From: Halichoerus grypus | Taxonomy: Eukaryota > Chordata > Mammalia > Carnivora > Phocidae | DNA: 64,000 bases | Direction of reading: 5' to 3' | Assembly: GCF_964656455.1 (NCBI RefSeq) | Contig: NC_135719.1 | Coordinates: forward strand, 70,358,283-70,422,282 | Part shown: positions 1-9,835 of the stretch, piece after piece | How the letters are laid out: every line of letters starts with the position of its first letter | How positions within the stretch are numbered: the first letter of the stretch is position 1 | The notes under the pieces: model-generated | What the model was told of the DNA's origin: nothing | The model's database searches: none | The model's input: the letters and a program-made list of their open reading frames with translations, nothing else | Translations under genes and position numbers: made by a program

Positions 1-240
1 GTTGGCAAGGATGTAGAGAAAAGTGAACCTTTGTGTACTGGTTTTGGGAATGTAAATTTGTACAGCCACCAAGGAGGATCTTCAAAAAATTAAAACAGAA
101 CTACTATATGATCCAGCAATCCCAATTCTGGGTTTATATTCAAAGGAAATGAAATAGATCTCGAATGGATACCTGCAGTCCCATGCTCATTGCAGCATTA
201 TTCACAATAGCCAAGATATGGAAACAATCTGAGCATCTGT
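1..240 (+). repeat. L1 ORF2 3' remnant
   Basis: Decayed LINE-1 ORF2 end in sense orientation. Recognisable phrases include the actactatatgatccagcaat region and gcagcattattcacaatagcc, typical of mammalian L1 ORF2 just before its 3' UTR. It is cut by the left edge of the window and has no intact frame. Confidence 0.8.
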
Positions 241-384
241 CTGATATTTCTTCTCCGTTAGTTTAGTAGTCAGCTTATGATTAGATGCAGAAAACTTTAA
301 ATCCCTTGAGTTTATAATCCTCCCTGACTTTTCCAAAAGGCTCTGTGTGTATATTTGGGTATATTTATGTATATTTAATGCTCC

Positions 385-812
385 AGCTTTCTCTTCTGGC
401 TTATGTATTAGGTGTGAAACAACTGATTGATGGTATTAACAAAATGAATTCTGTTGAGCCACCCTACAGAGAGAAGAGAAAATATAAAATTGTTGAGGCC
501 AATAACTATAGTAAGAAAACTGGCTAAAGAAACCCAGATCTAGTAGCATTTTTGTTGGAATGGGGATAAGGTGCCAGAGTCAAACTCTAACATCCCCTGG
601 ATCAAGGCATAGTAGGTCACCTGTAAGGACTTGCCACTGAAATAAACACTGTTTAAAGCCTTGGACTGCCTCTACATCCAACTAGTCAAGTTGACAATCC
701 TTATGTCTTTTTCTCCGGGAGATGCGTGCATTAGTTTTATCACTGTGGTTGAGTGAAGACTGAGTTTCTAAGATCAGTCAATCTTATAACAAGAGTGTGC
801 TGAAATATACTA
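385..812 (+). pseudogene. EEF1A1: EEF1A retropseudogene, middle part (sense half)
   Basis: A 3' continuation of an EEF1A1-type coding sequence, about residues 150-290. The open stretch up to 527 reads [20 protein letters not shown], close to the EEF1A segment after the G-domain loop. Similarity continues out of frame through the equivalents of the SGWNGD, LEALDCILPP and PVGRVETG regions to about 812. Stops and deletions make it non-functional. The 5' part of the same coding sequence lies on the other strand at 1783-2192, and the two halves meet at the same codon (around the REHALL stretch), so they were once one retrocopy. EEF1A1 is a frequent source of processed pseudogenes. Which EEF1A paralogue is the parent is inferred. 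Confidence 0.85.
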
Positions 813-982
813 GACAGAACTTTTTCCCTTTTTAAAAAACCTTTTCTTACAGAAAAAGTCTAACATATTTAAAAGTACAAAAATAGTATAATAAACCCCC
901 AGGTACCCATAATTACACTTGCAGAATTATTAACATTCTATCATTCTTGTTTCATCTATTCTTTTAATTTTTTTCTGAAGCA

Positions 983-1192
983 TTTTTTAAAGATCTTATT
1001 TATTTATTTATTTTAGGGGAGGAGGAGTGTGCTGGGGGTGGGGGGGAGGAGCAGAGGGAGAGGAAGAAAGAGAATCCCAAGCAGACTCCATGCTGAGCAC
1101 AAGGAGCCCAACTCGGGGCTCGATACCACGACCCTGAGATCATGACCTGAGCTGAAATCAAGAGTCAGATACTTAATCCACTGAGCCACCCT
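983..1192 (-). repeat. CAN SINE (antisense)
   Basis: Antisense CAN SINE: T-rich tail complement at the left, purine-rich GGAGAG tract, then gatcatgacctgagctg and ctgagccaccc. It abuts a sense SINE head to head at 1192/1193 with no spacer. Confidence 0.9.
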
Positions 1193-1358
1193 CAGGTGGC
1201 TCAGGTCATGATCTCAGGGTCCTGGGTTGGAGCCCTGCATCGGGCTACCTGCTCAGCAGGGAGTCTGCTTCTCCCTCTCCCTCTGCTGCTCCCCCTGCTT
1301 GTGCTCTCTCTCTCTCTCTGTGTCAAATAAATAAATAAAATCTTAAAAAAAAAATAAA
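1193..1358 (+). repeat. CAN SINE, internally deleted (sense)
   Basis: Sense SINE starting at ggtggctcaggtcatgatct. The usual stretch between box A and ggctcaggtc is missing. It ends in tcaaataaataaataaaatc and poly-A. It forms an inverted pair with the copy to its left. Confidence 0.9.
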
Positions 1359-1524
1359 ACAAATCCTACATATCATATAATTTATCCTGTAATTATTTCA
1401 GTATACATCTCTAACAAATAAGGCCTTAAAAATAATCACACATATTATTTCATAGAACAAAGAAGATACTTCCAAATCATTTTTGTGAGGCCAACATTAC
1501 CCTGCTATGAAAACATGAAAAGGA

Positions 1525-1737
1525 GGGGTGCCTGGGTGGCTCAGTCAGTTAAGCATCTGCCTTTGGCTCAGGTCATGATCCCAGGGTCCTAGGATCAAGC
1601 CCCGCATTGGGCTCCTTGTTCAGTGGGAGGCCTGCTTCTCCCTCTCCCACTCCCCCTGCTTTTGTTCCCTCTCTCGCTGTGTCTGTCTGTCAATAAATAA
1701 ATAAAATCTTAAAAAAAAAAAAAAAAAAGAAAAGAAA
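1525..1737 (+). repeat. CAN SINE (sense)
   Basis: Full-length copy from ggggtgcctgggtggctcag to poly-A. Flanked by imperfect target-site duplications related to atgaaaagga. Confidence 0.95.
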
Positions 1738-1782
1738 ATGTGAAAAGGACATTACAAGAAAAGAAAAATACAGACTGATATT

Positions 1783-2192
1783 CCAAGCTCACGGGTCTGC
1801 CTATTCCTTGAGATACTAGCTTGGTATTTTATCAGCAGCAATAATCAGAACAGCAATGTCAGCCTGGTTAAGTTGCTGCAGTGATGTTCTCTATGAGGAT
1901 CTTGTGATCTGGTACTAAAAGTTCTCAAATTTCATGAGGGAGATATTGAGGATGGTGTCATGTTCATGCTCAGCCTTCAATTTCTACACCCAGGTGGCTC
2001 CACATCAGCAGCCTCCTTTTCCAACCTTTTTTTTTCTTTTCCAACTTTCAATGGTTCCCTTCCTCCACCACATTTGTGATTCAAGAGGTGGTGGCCCTAT
2101 CTAAATCTACCTCTCGGAGGACTTTGATGTTGATGTGGTTCTTTTCATTTCCCAAATTTTTACTAGGTGGCAAACCCATGGCAGAAAAATAC
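1783..2192 (-). pseudogene. EEF1A1: EEF1A retropseudogene, 5' part (antisense half)
   Basis: The reverse complement reads from EEF1A 5'-UTR sequence (gggtttgccacc) into the coding sequence. GNEKNHINI corresponds to the GKEKTHINI start, with the ATG changed to TTG near 2155. Next come the cacaaatgtggtgg block, the SLWKFE and HRDFIKNMI equivalents and AVLIIAA. It ends at aataggcagacccgtgagc near 1784. Stops, small indels and a T-rich interruption near 2030 show decay. It stops at the codon where the sense half at 385 begins. No intron remnants are present, so it is a processed copy. Confidence 0.88.
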
Positions 2193-2284
2193 TCCTCTTC
2201 TGTCATGAACTGGCTCAGTTATCTCCTCTGAAAAGTCTTCTGAAAAGTCTGTTGGCAGTTACTGACTGATGTCTCCTCTCAGCT

Positions 2285-2640
2285 TCCCAAGTACTTTGTA
2301 CAAACTTCTTTTATTGCACTAGTCATGTTATGCTGTGATTATTTATTTATTTATTTATTTAAAAGATTTTATTTATTTATTTGACAGAGACACAGCGAGA
2401 GAAGGAACACCAGCAGGGGGAGTGGGAGAGGGAGAAGCAGGCTTCCCGCTGAGCAGGGAGCCCGATGCGGGGCTCGATCCCAGGACCCTGGGATCATGAC
2501 CTGAGCTGAAGGCAGACGCTTAACAACTGAGCCACCCAGGCACCCCATGCTGTGATAATTTAATCTATGTTCCCCTTATCAAGCACATTGCGAGGCATAA
2601 AGCAGTTAGCTCAGTAAATGTTTGCTGAATGAATAATAAA
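2285..2640 (+). repeat. L2 3'-end remnant, split by a SINE
   Basis: Ends in ctcagtaaatgtttgctgaa, the usual L2 3' terminus, preceded by a ttccccttatcaagcacatt region. A SINE interrupts it at 2341-2546. Confidence 0.55.
2341..2546 (-). repeat. CAN SINE (antisense)
   Basis: T-rich tail through ctgagccacccaggcacccc. Target-site duplication atgctgtgat on both sides, inside an L2 remnant. Confidence 0.95.
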
Positions 2641-2763
2641 AATACAAAGCTAGAATTAGTTTTGATCACTTAAGCCAAGAAAAACGTATCTCTATAGAAA
2701 AACAAAATGTCTTCCTGTAACTTCATACATGTAGAAAGCAGAAAGCTTTAAAGGCCCTTAAGA

Positions 2764-2969
2764 GGGCGCCTGGGTGGCTCAGTTGGTTAAGCATTCAAGT
2801 CTTGGTTTTGGCTCAGGTCATGATCTCAGGGTCATGAGATGCAGCCCCACGTTGGGCTCAGCGCTCAGTGTGGAGTCTGCTTCAGATTCTTTTTCTCTGC
2901 CCCTCCCCGCTCATATGCTCTCTCACTCTCTCTCAAATAAATAAAATCTTTAAAAAAAAAAAAAAAAAA
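2764..2969 (+). repeat. CAN SINE, older subfamily (sense)
   Basis: Sense copy with the longer aagtcttggttttggctcag spacer. Flanked by aaaggcccttaaga / aaagtcccttaaga duplications. Confidence 0.95.
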
Positions 2970-2992
2970 GTCCCTTAAGAAAGGATAGGTAT

Positions 2993-3388
2993 GGGGTGCC
3001 TGGGTGGCTTAGTCAGTTAAGCATCTGCCTTCGGCTCAGGTCATGATCTCAGGGTCCTGGGATCGAGGCCCACCGTAGGCTCCTTTCTCAGCGGGGAGCC
3101 TGCTTCTCCCTCTCTGTCTCTGCCCCTGCTCATGCTCGCTCTCTCTCTCTCAAATAAATAAAATCTTTTTTTTTTAAAGATTTTATTTATTTGACAGAGA
3201 GAGACACAGCTAGAGAGGGAACACAAACAGGGGGAGTGGGAGAGGGAGAAGCAGGCTTCCCGCGGAGCAGGGAGCCCGATGCGGGGCTAGATCCCAGGAC
3301 CCTGGGATCATGACCTGAGCCGAAGGCAGACGCTTAACCGATTGAGCCACCCAGGCACCCCTCAAATAAATAAAATCTTTAAAAAATA
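2993..3388 (+). repeat. CAN SINE (sense), carrying a nested SINE
   Basis: Body at 2993-3168. Its aaataaataaaatcttt tail is interrupted by an antisense SINE and resumes at 3362-3388. Confidence 0.93.
3169..3361 (-). repeat. CAN SINE nested in another SINE tail
   Basis: Antisense full copy inserted in the tail of the 2993 SINE. Perfect 19-bp duplication tcaaataaataaaatcttt at 3150-3168 and 3362-3380. Confidence 0.95.
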
Positions 3389-3494
3389 TTATTTCGATTA
3401 AAAAAAAGTATAAGTGATGTTGAGAATCTTTTCATCTATTTATCAACCTTTGGTATTTATTTTTCTTTGTTTTTTTCTTTTCCTTTAATATATA

Positions 3495-3685
3495 TTTTTA
3501 AAGATTTTATTTATTTATTTGACAGAGACACAGCGAGAGAGGGAACACAAGCAGGGGCAGTGGGAGAGGGAGAAGCAGACTTCCCGCGGAGCAGGGAGCC
3601 TGACGTGGGGTTCGATCCCAGGACACCGGGACCATGACCTGAGCCAAAGGCAGAAGCTTAACCGACTGAGACACCCAGGCGCCCC
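3495..3685 (-). repeat. CAN SINE (antisense)
   Basis: tttttaaagattttatttat head through gacacccaggcgcccc. Its open frame on either strand is repeat-derived. Confidence 0.95.
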
Positions 3686-3742
3686 TCTTTACTATTTTTT
3701 TTAATTACTGCTTTTTAAATTGTGTGCGTGTGTGGGTGGGTG

Positions 3743-3837
3743 TTTTTAAGTAGGCTCTACACCCAACATGGGGCTTGAACTTATGACCCCTAGATCAAGA
3801 GTTGCATGCTCTATGAACTGAGCCAGCCAGGCACCCC
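3743..3837 (-). repeat. short tRNA-Lys-type SINE (antisense)
   Basis: The old, short form without the CT-rich region: taagtaggctctacacccaa through gagccagccaggcacccc. The reverse complement resembles tRNA-Lys with A and B boxes. Confidence 0.88.
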
Positions 3838-4079
3838 CTTTGCTGTTTTTTGCAAAGCCACATCTCTAGTGTCTAAAACCAGGCCTTGCATACTTTAAGC
3901 ATTTGGCAAACACTGAACAAATGAGTGAATTTTGTTTTTTTTTCTTTGCCTCTTTTCCTATTAGGCTGTTACTTTTTAAAATTTGGTATGTAAGTGTTCC
4001 TTGTATAGTAAAGAAATTGGCTACTTTACGTGACTTATGATGATTTTTAGGTTGGATTATATTATTTATATTTATCATC

Positions 4080-5400
4080 CTTTTTTATGACTTCTTGATG
4101 TCATCCTTTTATGGCAGGCTTAGCAGGGATCCTTCACTCCAAGGTTAAAAAAATTAGTGCTTTCTTCTAGCTCCTTTATGGTTTTATTTTTCCATTTGAC
4201 ACTTTTATGTTTTTGGCCACCCAGAGGATCACCCCATGTTTTTGGAAATCTGTTGTCCCCCTCTACAATCCGATGGTTCTGGTAGTTGCTGTTGTAACCC
4301 ACTGCTCCAGTTCAGCCCCTTGGGGATCAGAAGCTCCTTGTGTGTATATATAGGAAATTTCCCTGGCATACTGTATGTCTTATTACTGATGTTTACCTTG
4401 CTCACTTGGTTAAGGTGGTTCTGCCAAGTTTCACCATTGTAAAGTTACCACCTTTCTCTTTTGTGCTAAAATATATCTTGGGTGAGACACTTTGAATCTA
4501 TATAAACCCTCAAATTTTCACCCAGTAATTTGGCATCCATCAGTGGATTTTGCCTGCAACACTTATTACTGTGGTGTTTGCTTTATCAGTGATTTTTGTT
4601 ATTCCTCTTACCTTCTACATTTATTAAATGGAATTCTACTCTAAGAAAGACCTGTCTCGGGGCACCTGGCAGGCTCAGTTGGAAGAGCATGCGACTCTTG
4701 ATCTCAGGGTTGTGAGCTTGAGCCCCACATTGGGTGTAGAGATTGCTAAATAAATAAATAAATAAATAAATAAGAAGGAGCTATCTCTTCTCCCTCATTC
4801 ATTGAATAACCAATTATTATATCAGGATAGACAGAGGACTATTAAGAATAAATATCTCTGGGTCATAATGCAATACTATCATATGTATTTTGTTTTGGCT
4901 GTTAGGAGCTCTTTTAGGTTGGCTCCTGTGTTTTGGGGATGTCCTTTGTTGAGTATTGTTTTCTGGCATCACAAGATATTCCAGACTCATCTTGAATCAA
5001 TCATTTCTTCAAGGTTCTCCTTGTTCTTTTTATTGGAGAATGGTGTTTAGAAATCAGTATCTGTGTACTAGGTATCCTCATTGCTTGTAGATACTCTCAG
5101 CAGACAGAACTAGCAAATATATATGTTTGTTTGCAAATATATTTATATTAATCAACACATACCCACAAATCTATAGTTCTGTACCTGTACATATATTAAA
5201 AACCATAAACTTATACTGATACCTCAGATTCCAATCCAGATTCCATTCAATTCTATCTACTTCAGGCTTCATTTTAGCTTTCCCCTTTTCCTTAGTTAAT
5301 AACTTTTTTCTTCACCATTGAGAAACTCAGCTCATGATCTACAATATATTTCTGTTTAATTCTAGCATGCACATCAGTTTCAAATTGCTAATCTACGTCC
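4080..5400 (-). repeat. ancient L1M (L1MD/ME-like) fragment, antisense
   Basis: Old LINE-1 3' region read in reverse, with phrases such as ttggttaaggtggttctgcc, gcctgcaacacttattactg, gtggtgtttgc and catcttgaatcaatcatttc. A short SINE interrupts it at 4659. Subfamily by memory only. The 3840-4080 stretch before it is unassigned. Confidence 0.6.
4659..4774 (+). repeat. short tRNA-Lys-type SINE (sense)
   Basis: ggggcacctggcaggctcag through gggtgtagagattgctaaat and an (aata)n tail. The tRNA-Lys-like body is clear. Confidence 0.93.
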
Positions 5401-5727
5401 CACACCCCTGTGAAAAACACTTAGTATGTAGACGACAGGATTTCTGTACGGTACATTTGGTCTTATTCTTAGGTATCCAGTCAATATACTATTTACCTCA
5501 GTTATTTAGGTGAGTTCTTTTCTTCCCTATCCTCTGCAGAGTTGCTAGGTTACTCATTTGTAATATAGTTGATTCCTTAGTATTTTCAGTTTGGGTCTTT
5601 CCCCCAAACCCACACATTGTGGTTTTTATTTTTGTTTATTGCTTTATTATCAGAAATAAAATATATATCCTAAGTCAACTGCACAAAGTTCCTGAAAACT
5701 GTCATTAAATAATATTCTGTATGTTTT

Positions 5728-5840
5728 GGGGTGCCTGGCTGGCTCAGTCAGTAGAGCATGCAACCCTTGATTTCAGGGTCATGAGTTCAAGCCCCACATT
5801 GGTAATTGATCCAGCCTACTTAATTAAAAACAAATTTAAA
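5728..5840 (+). repeat. short tRNA-Lys-type SINE with perfect duplication
   Basis: Sense copy, ggggtgcctggctggctcag to an A-rich tail. Flanked by a perfect 17-bp duplication aatattctgtatgtttt (5710-5726 and 5842-5858). Confidence 0.93.
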
Positions 5841-6058
5841 AAATATTCTGTATGTTTTATTTTCTAATTTATTTTAGACATTACCCTAATAAAATTAAAT
5901 ACTGCATATTGAATGATTGTGAACAATATTAAAGCCAGAGACTCCTCCATTTGGATAGAAAACAAAATGTTAAAATGAACTGTAATGTAAAATCAAGATA
6001 TTTCTGGAAAAGCCCAGATGTCTATCGACAGATGAATGGATAAAGAAGATGTGGTATA

Positions 6059-6061
<3 letters not shown>

Positions 6062-6120
<59 letters not shown>
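6062..6120. repeat. (TA)n microsatellite
   Basis: About 29 TA units inside the L1 fragment. Likely polymorphic in length. Confidence 0.95.
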
Positions 6121-6122
<2 letters not shown>

Positions 6123-6508
6123 TTATTTATACATACACACAATAGAATATTACACAGCCATCAAAAATTTGAAATCTTGCCATTTGCAAGACATGGATGG
6201 AACTAGAGGGTATTATGCTAAGTAAAATAAGTCAATCAGAGAAAGACAATTATCATATTATCTCACTGATAGGTGAAATTTAAGAAACAAAACAGAGGAA
6301 AGGAAGAATAGGGGAAGAGAGGAAAAAATAAAACAAGATGAAACCAGAGAGGGAGACAAACCATAAGAGACTCTTAATCATAGGAAACAAACTGAAGGTT
6401 GCTGGAGGGGTGAGAGGTGTGGAAGGATGGGGTAACTGGGTGATGGACATTAAGGAGGGCATGTGATGTAATGAGCCCTGGGTATTATATAAGACTGATA
6501 AATCACAG

Positions 6509-6704
6509 GGGCGCCTGGGTGGCTCAGTCAGTTAAGCGTCTGCCTTCGGCTCAGGTCATGATCCCAGGGTACTGGGATCGAGCCCCACATTGGGCTCCCT
6601 GCTCAGCGGGAAGCCTGCTTCTTCCTCTCCCGCTCCCCCTGCTTGTGTTCCCTCTCTCGCTGTGTCTCTGTCAAATAAATAAATAAAATCTTAAAAAAAA
6701 AAAA
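6509..6704 (+). repeat. CAN SINE (sense)
   Basis: Full copy inserted in L1. Duplication aagactgataaatcaca / aagactgatgaatcaca, one mismatch. Confidence 0.96.
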
Positions 6705-6865
6705 AAAGACTGATGAATCACAACCTGTACTTTTGAAACCAATAATACATTATATGTTCATTTAATTTAAATAAAAAGGTTAAAAATATCCAAATTACCA
6801 AGAAATCATGGATTAAATTTCATATGATGTACTAAGTCTCTGAGGCAAAGAATGTACACGCTTTT

Positions 6866-7047
6866 ATTTTTTTTAAGATTTTATTTATTTATTCATGAGA
6901 GACAGAGAGAGAGAGAGAGAGAGGGGCAGAGGGAGAAGCAGGCTCCCAAGTAGCAGGGAGCCCAATGCAGGACTCGATCCCAGGACCCTGGGATCATGAC
7001 CTGAGCCGAAGGCAGATGCTTTAACCATCTGAGCCACCCAGGCGCCC
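6866..7047 (-). repeat. CAN SINE, catgagagacagagag subtype (antisense)
   Basis: Antisense copy with (GA)n and the attcatgagagacagag variant. Duplication similar to agaatgtacacgctttt on both sides. Confidence 0.94.
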
Positions 7048-7085
7048 AGAATTTACACATTTTTAATCAAGAATCTAAGACCATA

Positions 7086-7190
7086 GGAGTGCCATACTGG
7101 CTCAGTTGGAAGAGCATGTGACTCTTGATCTTGGGGCCATGAATTTGAGCCCCATGTTGGATGTAGGTATTACTAAGAAAAAATAAACTA
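7086..7190 (+). repeat. short tRNA-Lys-type SINE, diverged (sense)
   Basis: tgccatactggctcagttgg through gttggatgtaggtattacta. Old and mutated. Confidence 0.85.
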
Positions 7191-7297
7191 TTAAAGAATG
7201 TAAGACTGTATTAGAGATTGGAAAAAGCTAGACTTTAGTATGAAAATCACAGATGAACACATAGGGAGTTGCACTTCAGAAATTTTAGGACATATGC

Positions 7298-7783
7298 AGA
7301 GAGCAGAATAATGCCCTCTCCCCATGGAGGTCCAGTAGAACCTGTGTATGTTAGGATACATTGTAAAGGGAAATTAAGGTTGCAGGTGGATATAGGTTAC
7401 TAATCAGTTGATTTTAAAATAGGGAGATTATTCTGGATTATCTGGGTGGGCCTGATATAATCACAAGGATCCTGAAAAGGGTAAGAGTTGGTTGGATATG
7501 ATGTGAAAAGGATCCAACTTGTCATTGCTGGCTTTGCAGATGGAGGCTTTGGAACTGGAAGCCAAAGAATGGGAGCAGCCTCTGGAAGCTGGAAAAGGAA
7601 ATAATTCTTCCATAGAGCCTCCAGAAAGTAAGGCAGCCCTGCCAACACCTTGATTTTAGCCCAGTTTGAGACCTATTTCAGTCTTCTCATCTATAGAACT
7701 GTAAGATAATAAATTTGTGTTATTTTAAGCCACTGCATTTGTGGTAATTTGTTAGTACAGTAATAGAAAAGAAATACAAGCAT
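7298..7783 (+). repeat. MLT1-type MaLR LTR
   Basis: Nearly full-length old LTR in sense orientation, with attattctggattatctggg, tgggcctgatataatcacaa, cattgctggctttgcagatg, gcagccctgccaacaccttg and ataataaatttgtgttattt in the canonical order of MLT1 LTRs. The 82-codon antisense open frame across it is incidental. Confidence 0.85.
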
Positions 7784-7800
7784 CAACCTACACTTGAACT

Positions 7801-7958
7801 TTATTTTTTAAAAGATTTTATTTAACAGAGTGAGAGAGCACAAGCCCCGGGAGCAGCAGAGAGGGAGAGGGAGAAGCCGGCTGCCTGCTGAGCGGCCTCT
7901 GGAATCATGACCTGAGCAGAAGGCAGATGCTTAACCGGCTGAGCCACCCAGGCGCCCC
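7801..7958 (-). repeat. CAN SINE (antisense), first of a same-site pair
   Basis: Internally shortened antisense copy. Flanked by ctacacttgaact / ctacacttgacct. Confidence 0.94.
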
Positions 7959-7970
7959 CTACACTTGACC

Positions 7971-8169
7971 TTTTTTTTTTTTTTTAAGATTTTATTTATT
8001 TATTTTGACAGAGACACAGCGAGAGAGGGAACACAAGCAGGGGGAGAGGGAGAGGGAGAAGCAGGCTCCCCGCTGAGCAGGGAGCCTGATGTGGGGCTTG
8101 ATCCCAGGACCCTGGGATCATGACCTGAGCCGAAGGCAGACGCTTAATGACTGAGCCACCCAGGTACTC
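7971..8169 (-). repeat. CAN SINE (antisense), second of a same-site pair
   Basis: Inserted into the same target word as its neighbour. The third copy, ctacacttcacc, follows at 8170. Confidence 0.95.
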
Positions 8170-8181
8170 CTACACTTCACC

Positions 8182-9150
8182 TTTTAAAGGTTCTAAATCT
8201 TGGTCCCTCTAGGGGCTTACTGCCTTTATTCCCTTTATTCTCTTCCTTTTTGTCTATGCTACAGTCATTTCATTATTAATCAAATATTATCCTAGTTGGC
8301 TTTAGGTGTTTATTTTTTGGGGTATGTGACACATAACTATGGTTCAAAGAGTTCTATACAACAATATTTGCCACTCTCTCCTCAATCCTGTTCCCATTCC
8401 TCCGCCTATTCCCACCCTTCTCATCTAAGACACCAATCATTTTAATTTCTAGTTTATACCCCCCCCCCAACGCAGACACTTGTGTTTTCTTATATCCTCT
8501 TCGTTCTTACACAAAGGGTACTATCTATATTTTTGCCTTTAAGCAAAATTAACTTTCTGAAATGCAGTAAATTTAGCACAAGAGTACTGAATGACCTTAT
8601 GGAAATGCTGTTCTGCTTAAATGCTAAGGGCCAGATCGAAATGAATTAAAGCATTAAATGTGAGGGAACCGAAACACTGTAGCATAGTTAACTTTTAAGA
8701 AAATCTAATCCTTATCGTCAGTTAGGCTTTACACTAGGTACTTCTAATCACAGATCCTGGTAGCTGAAATCTCACTAACTTTAGTAAACGTGGGTAGCGG
8801 GGGTGGGGGGGGCTTGAACTGTGGAGTTGGCACAGACAAATCAGGCTGAGTGGGTGGGTGTGAGAACAGGAAGACATTTCCGTTGACAGGTCTGTGTGTT
8901 CCTAAGTCCTTGAATCCTGAAGCTTTCACTTGGGCATTTACCTAACTATGCCACAGCGTCGTGGTCTTGGTCCCTAAGCCGTAAAGGGGAGCCCAAAACT
9001 GTACTGTATTGAATGAGCGGCTCTAGATAGGCACTTTCCCAACGATGTACAACGCCGCCCAAAGTAGCCAGAAACAGGATAAAATATCATATCCGAGCCT
9101 AACCTTTCCCTCAAGTGATCTCAATGTTCAGTGACTAGCACCCTCCCATC
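8182..9150. other. upstream flank, no gene seen
   Basis: Mostly AT-rich sequence without a recognisable young repeat; a C-run at 8461-8468 and a G-run near 8806. The 61-codon antisense frame at 8744-8929 shows no family signature. CpG content rises from about 9000 toward the promoter. Confidence 0.6.
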
Positions 9151-9197
9151 GCCTGCCTGCGGAAACGAATATTCCCAGGACCCCGGGCCGTTTCGAT

Positions 9198-9212
9198 TGA
9201 CGTTACTTCCGG
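9198..9212 (+). promoter_or_regulatory. composite CRE-like / ETS motif
   Basis: TGACGTTA overlaps ACTTCCGG by one base at 9205. This is the classic adjacent CREB/ATF plus ETS/GABP arrangement of TATA-less promoters. Confidence 0.55.
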
Positions 9213-9252
9213 GGAAAGTAACCTTTCGCCGGCGGTTGCAGGACTGGAGAGG

Positions 9253-9278
9253 TCTCGCGACATTTGCTCCCGCGAGAT
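9253..9278. promoter_or_regulatory. two partial TCTCGCGAGA elements
   Basis: TCTCGCGA at 9253-9260 and CGCGAGAT at 9271-9278 are each most of the palindromic CGCG core-promoter element known from TATA-less mammalian promoters. Confidence 0.45.
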
Positions 9279-9507
9279 CTGCTTGCTCACTCTAGCGATG
9301 ACATCCTCCTCCTCCTCCCCGTCGCCTTTCGGCAATCTTCGCCAGTCCCAGCCCCGACCAATCTGCACTCAGATGGCATGGATCAGGGTCTCCCCCCGAA
9401 CCCCAGTCCGCGCTGGGCGTCAGGCGGCAGCGGCGGGGTGCGAGCTGCACGAGGCCGACGGCAGCGGCACTACGGGAGGGCACGGGCTGGCGACGATCTG
9501 TGAGCGT

Positions 9508-9520
9508 GGGCGGGGCGGGG
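9508..9520 (+). promoter_or_regulatory. tandem GC boxes (Sp/KLF)
   Basis: GGGCGGGGCGGGG gives two overlapping Sp1-type sites just before the probable 5' UTR. Confidence 0.5.
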
Positions 9521-9675
9521 GTAAGGTAGCTGAGTAGCGGCTCGATTGTTCTGGCCTGGCTATGGCGCCTCTCCTCCCCCCCGCCATGGCTCCCCGTGTC
9601 CCTGCTCCGCTCCTCTCAGTGAGTGAAAGTGGCCGCCGCCGCCGCCGGCCCAGCGCCCGCAGCCGCCTCAGCGCC

Positions 9676-9690
9676 GCCGCCATCTTGGGG
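9676..9690 (-). promoter_or_regulatory. YY1-type element
   Basis: GCCGCCATCTTGGGG, the reverse complement of the extended YY1 consensus AAGATGGCGGC, located within the presumptive 5' UTR as in many YY1 targets. Confidence 0.6.
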
Positions 9691-9835
9691 TCCCAGGAGC
9701 CGCCGAGGGAGCGAGCTAGGAGCGTCCACGCCCAACGTAGTCACCGTCCCCCGGCCTCAGAGAGCGAACCGCGGCTCCACCGTCGGCGGGGCGACCCCCC
9801 CCTTCGGACCCCGCCCGCACCCCGCCCCCCCTCCG

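Larger units (their letters stand above)
813..1480 (-). repeat. ancient L1M-type fragment, split by two SINEs
   Basis: AT-rich old LINE sequence at 813-982 (cccaggtacccataattaca, ttattaacattctatcattc) that continues at 1359-1480 (cagtatacatctctaacaaa). Two SINEs interrupt it. Similar blocks of this old L1 3' region occur at 48890-49070 and 54180-54920. The subfamily cannot be named by eye. Confidence 0.5.
6000..6780 (+). repeat. L1 ORF2 end / 3' UTR fragment with (TA)n and SINE insertion
   Basis: Sense L1: gtctatcgacagatgaatgg, tattacacagccatcaaaaa, gacatggatggaactagagg, then 3' UTR to about 6780. Interrupted by the (TA)n run and by the SINE at 6509-6704. Confidence 0.85.

Noticed and set aside
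4659..4731. tRNA-Lys gene
   Set aside because: The tRNA-like body is the head of a SINE with A-rich tail. The same sequence recurs many times in decayed form, without a proper acceptor stem pairing or terminator.
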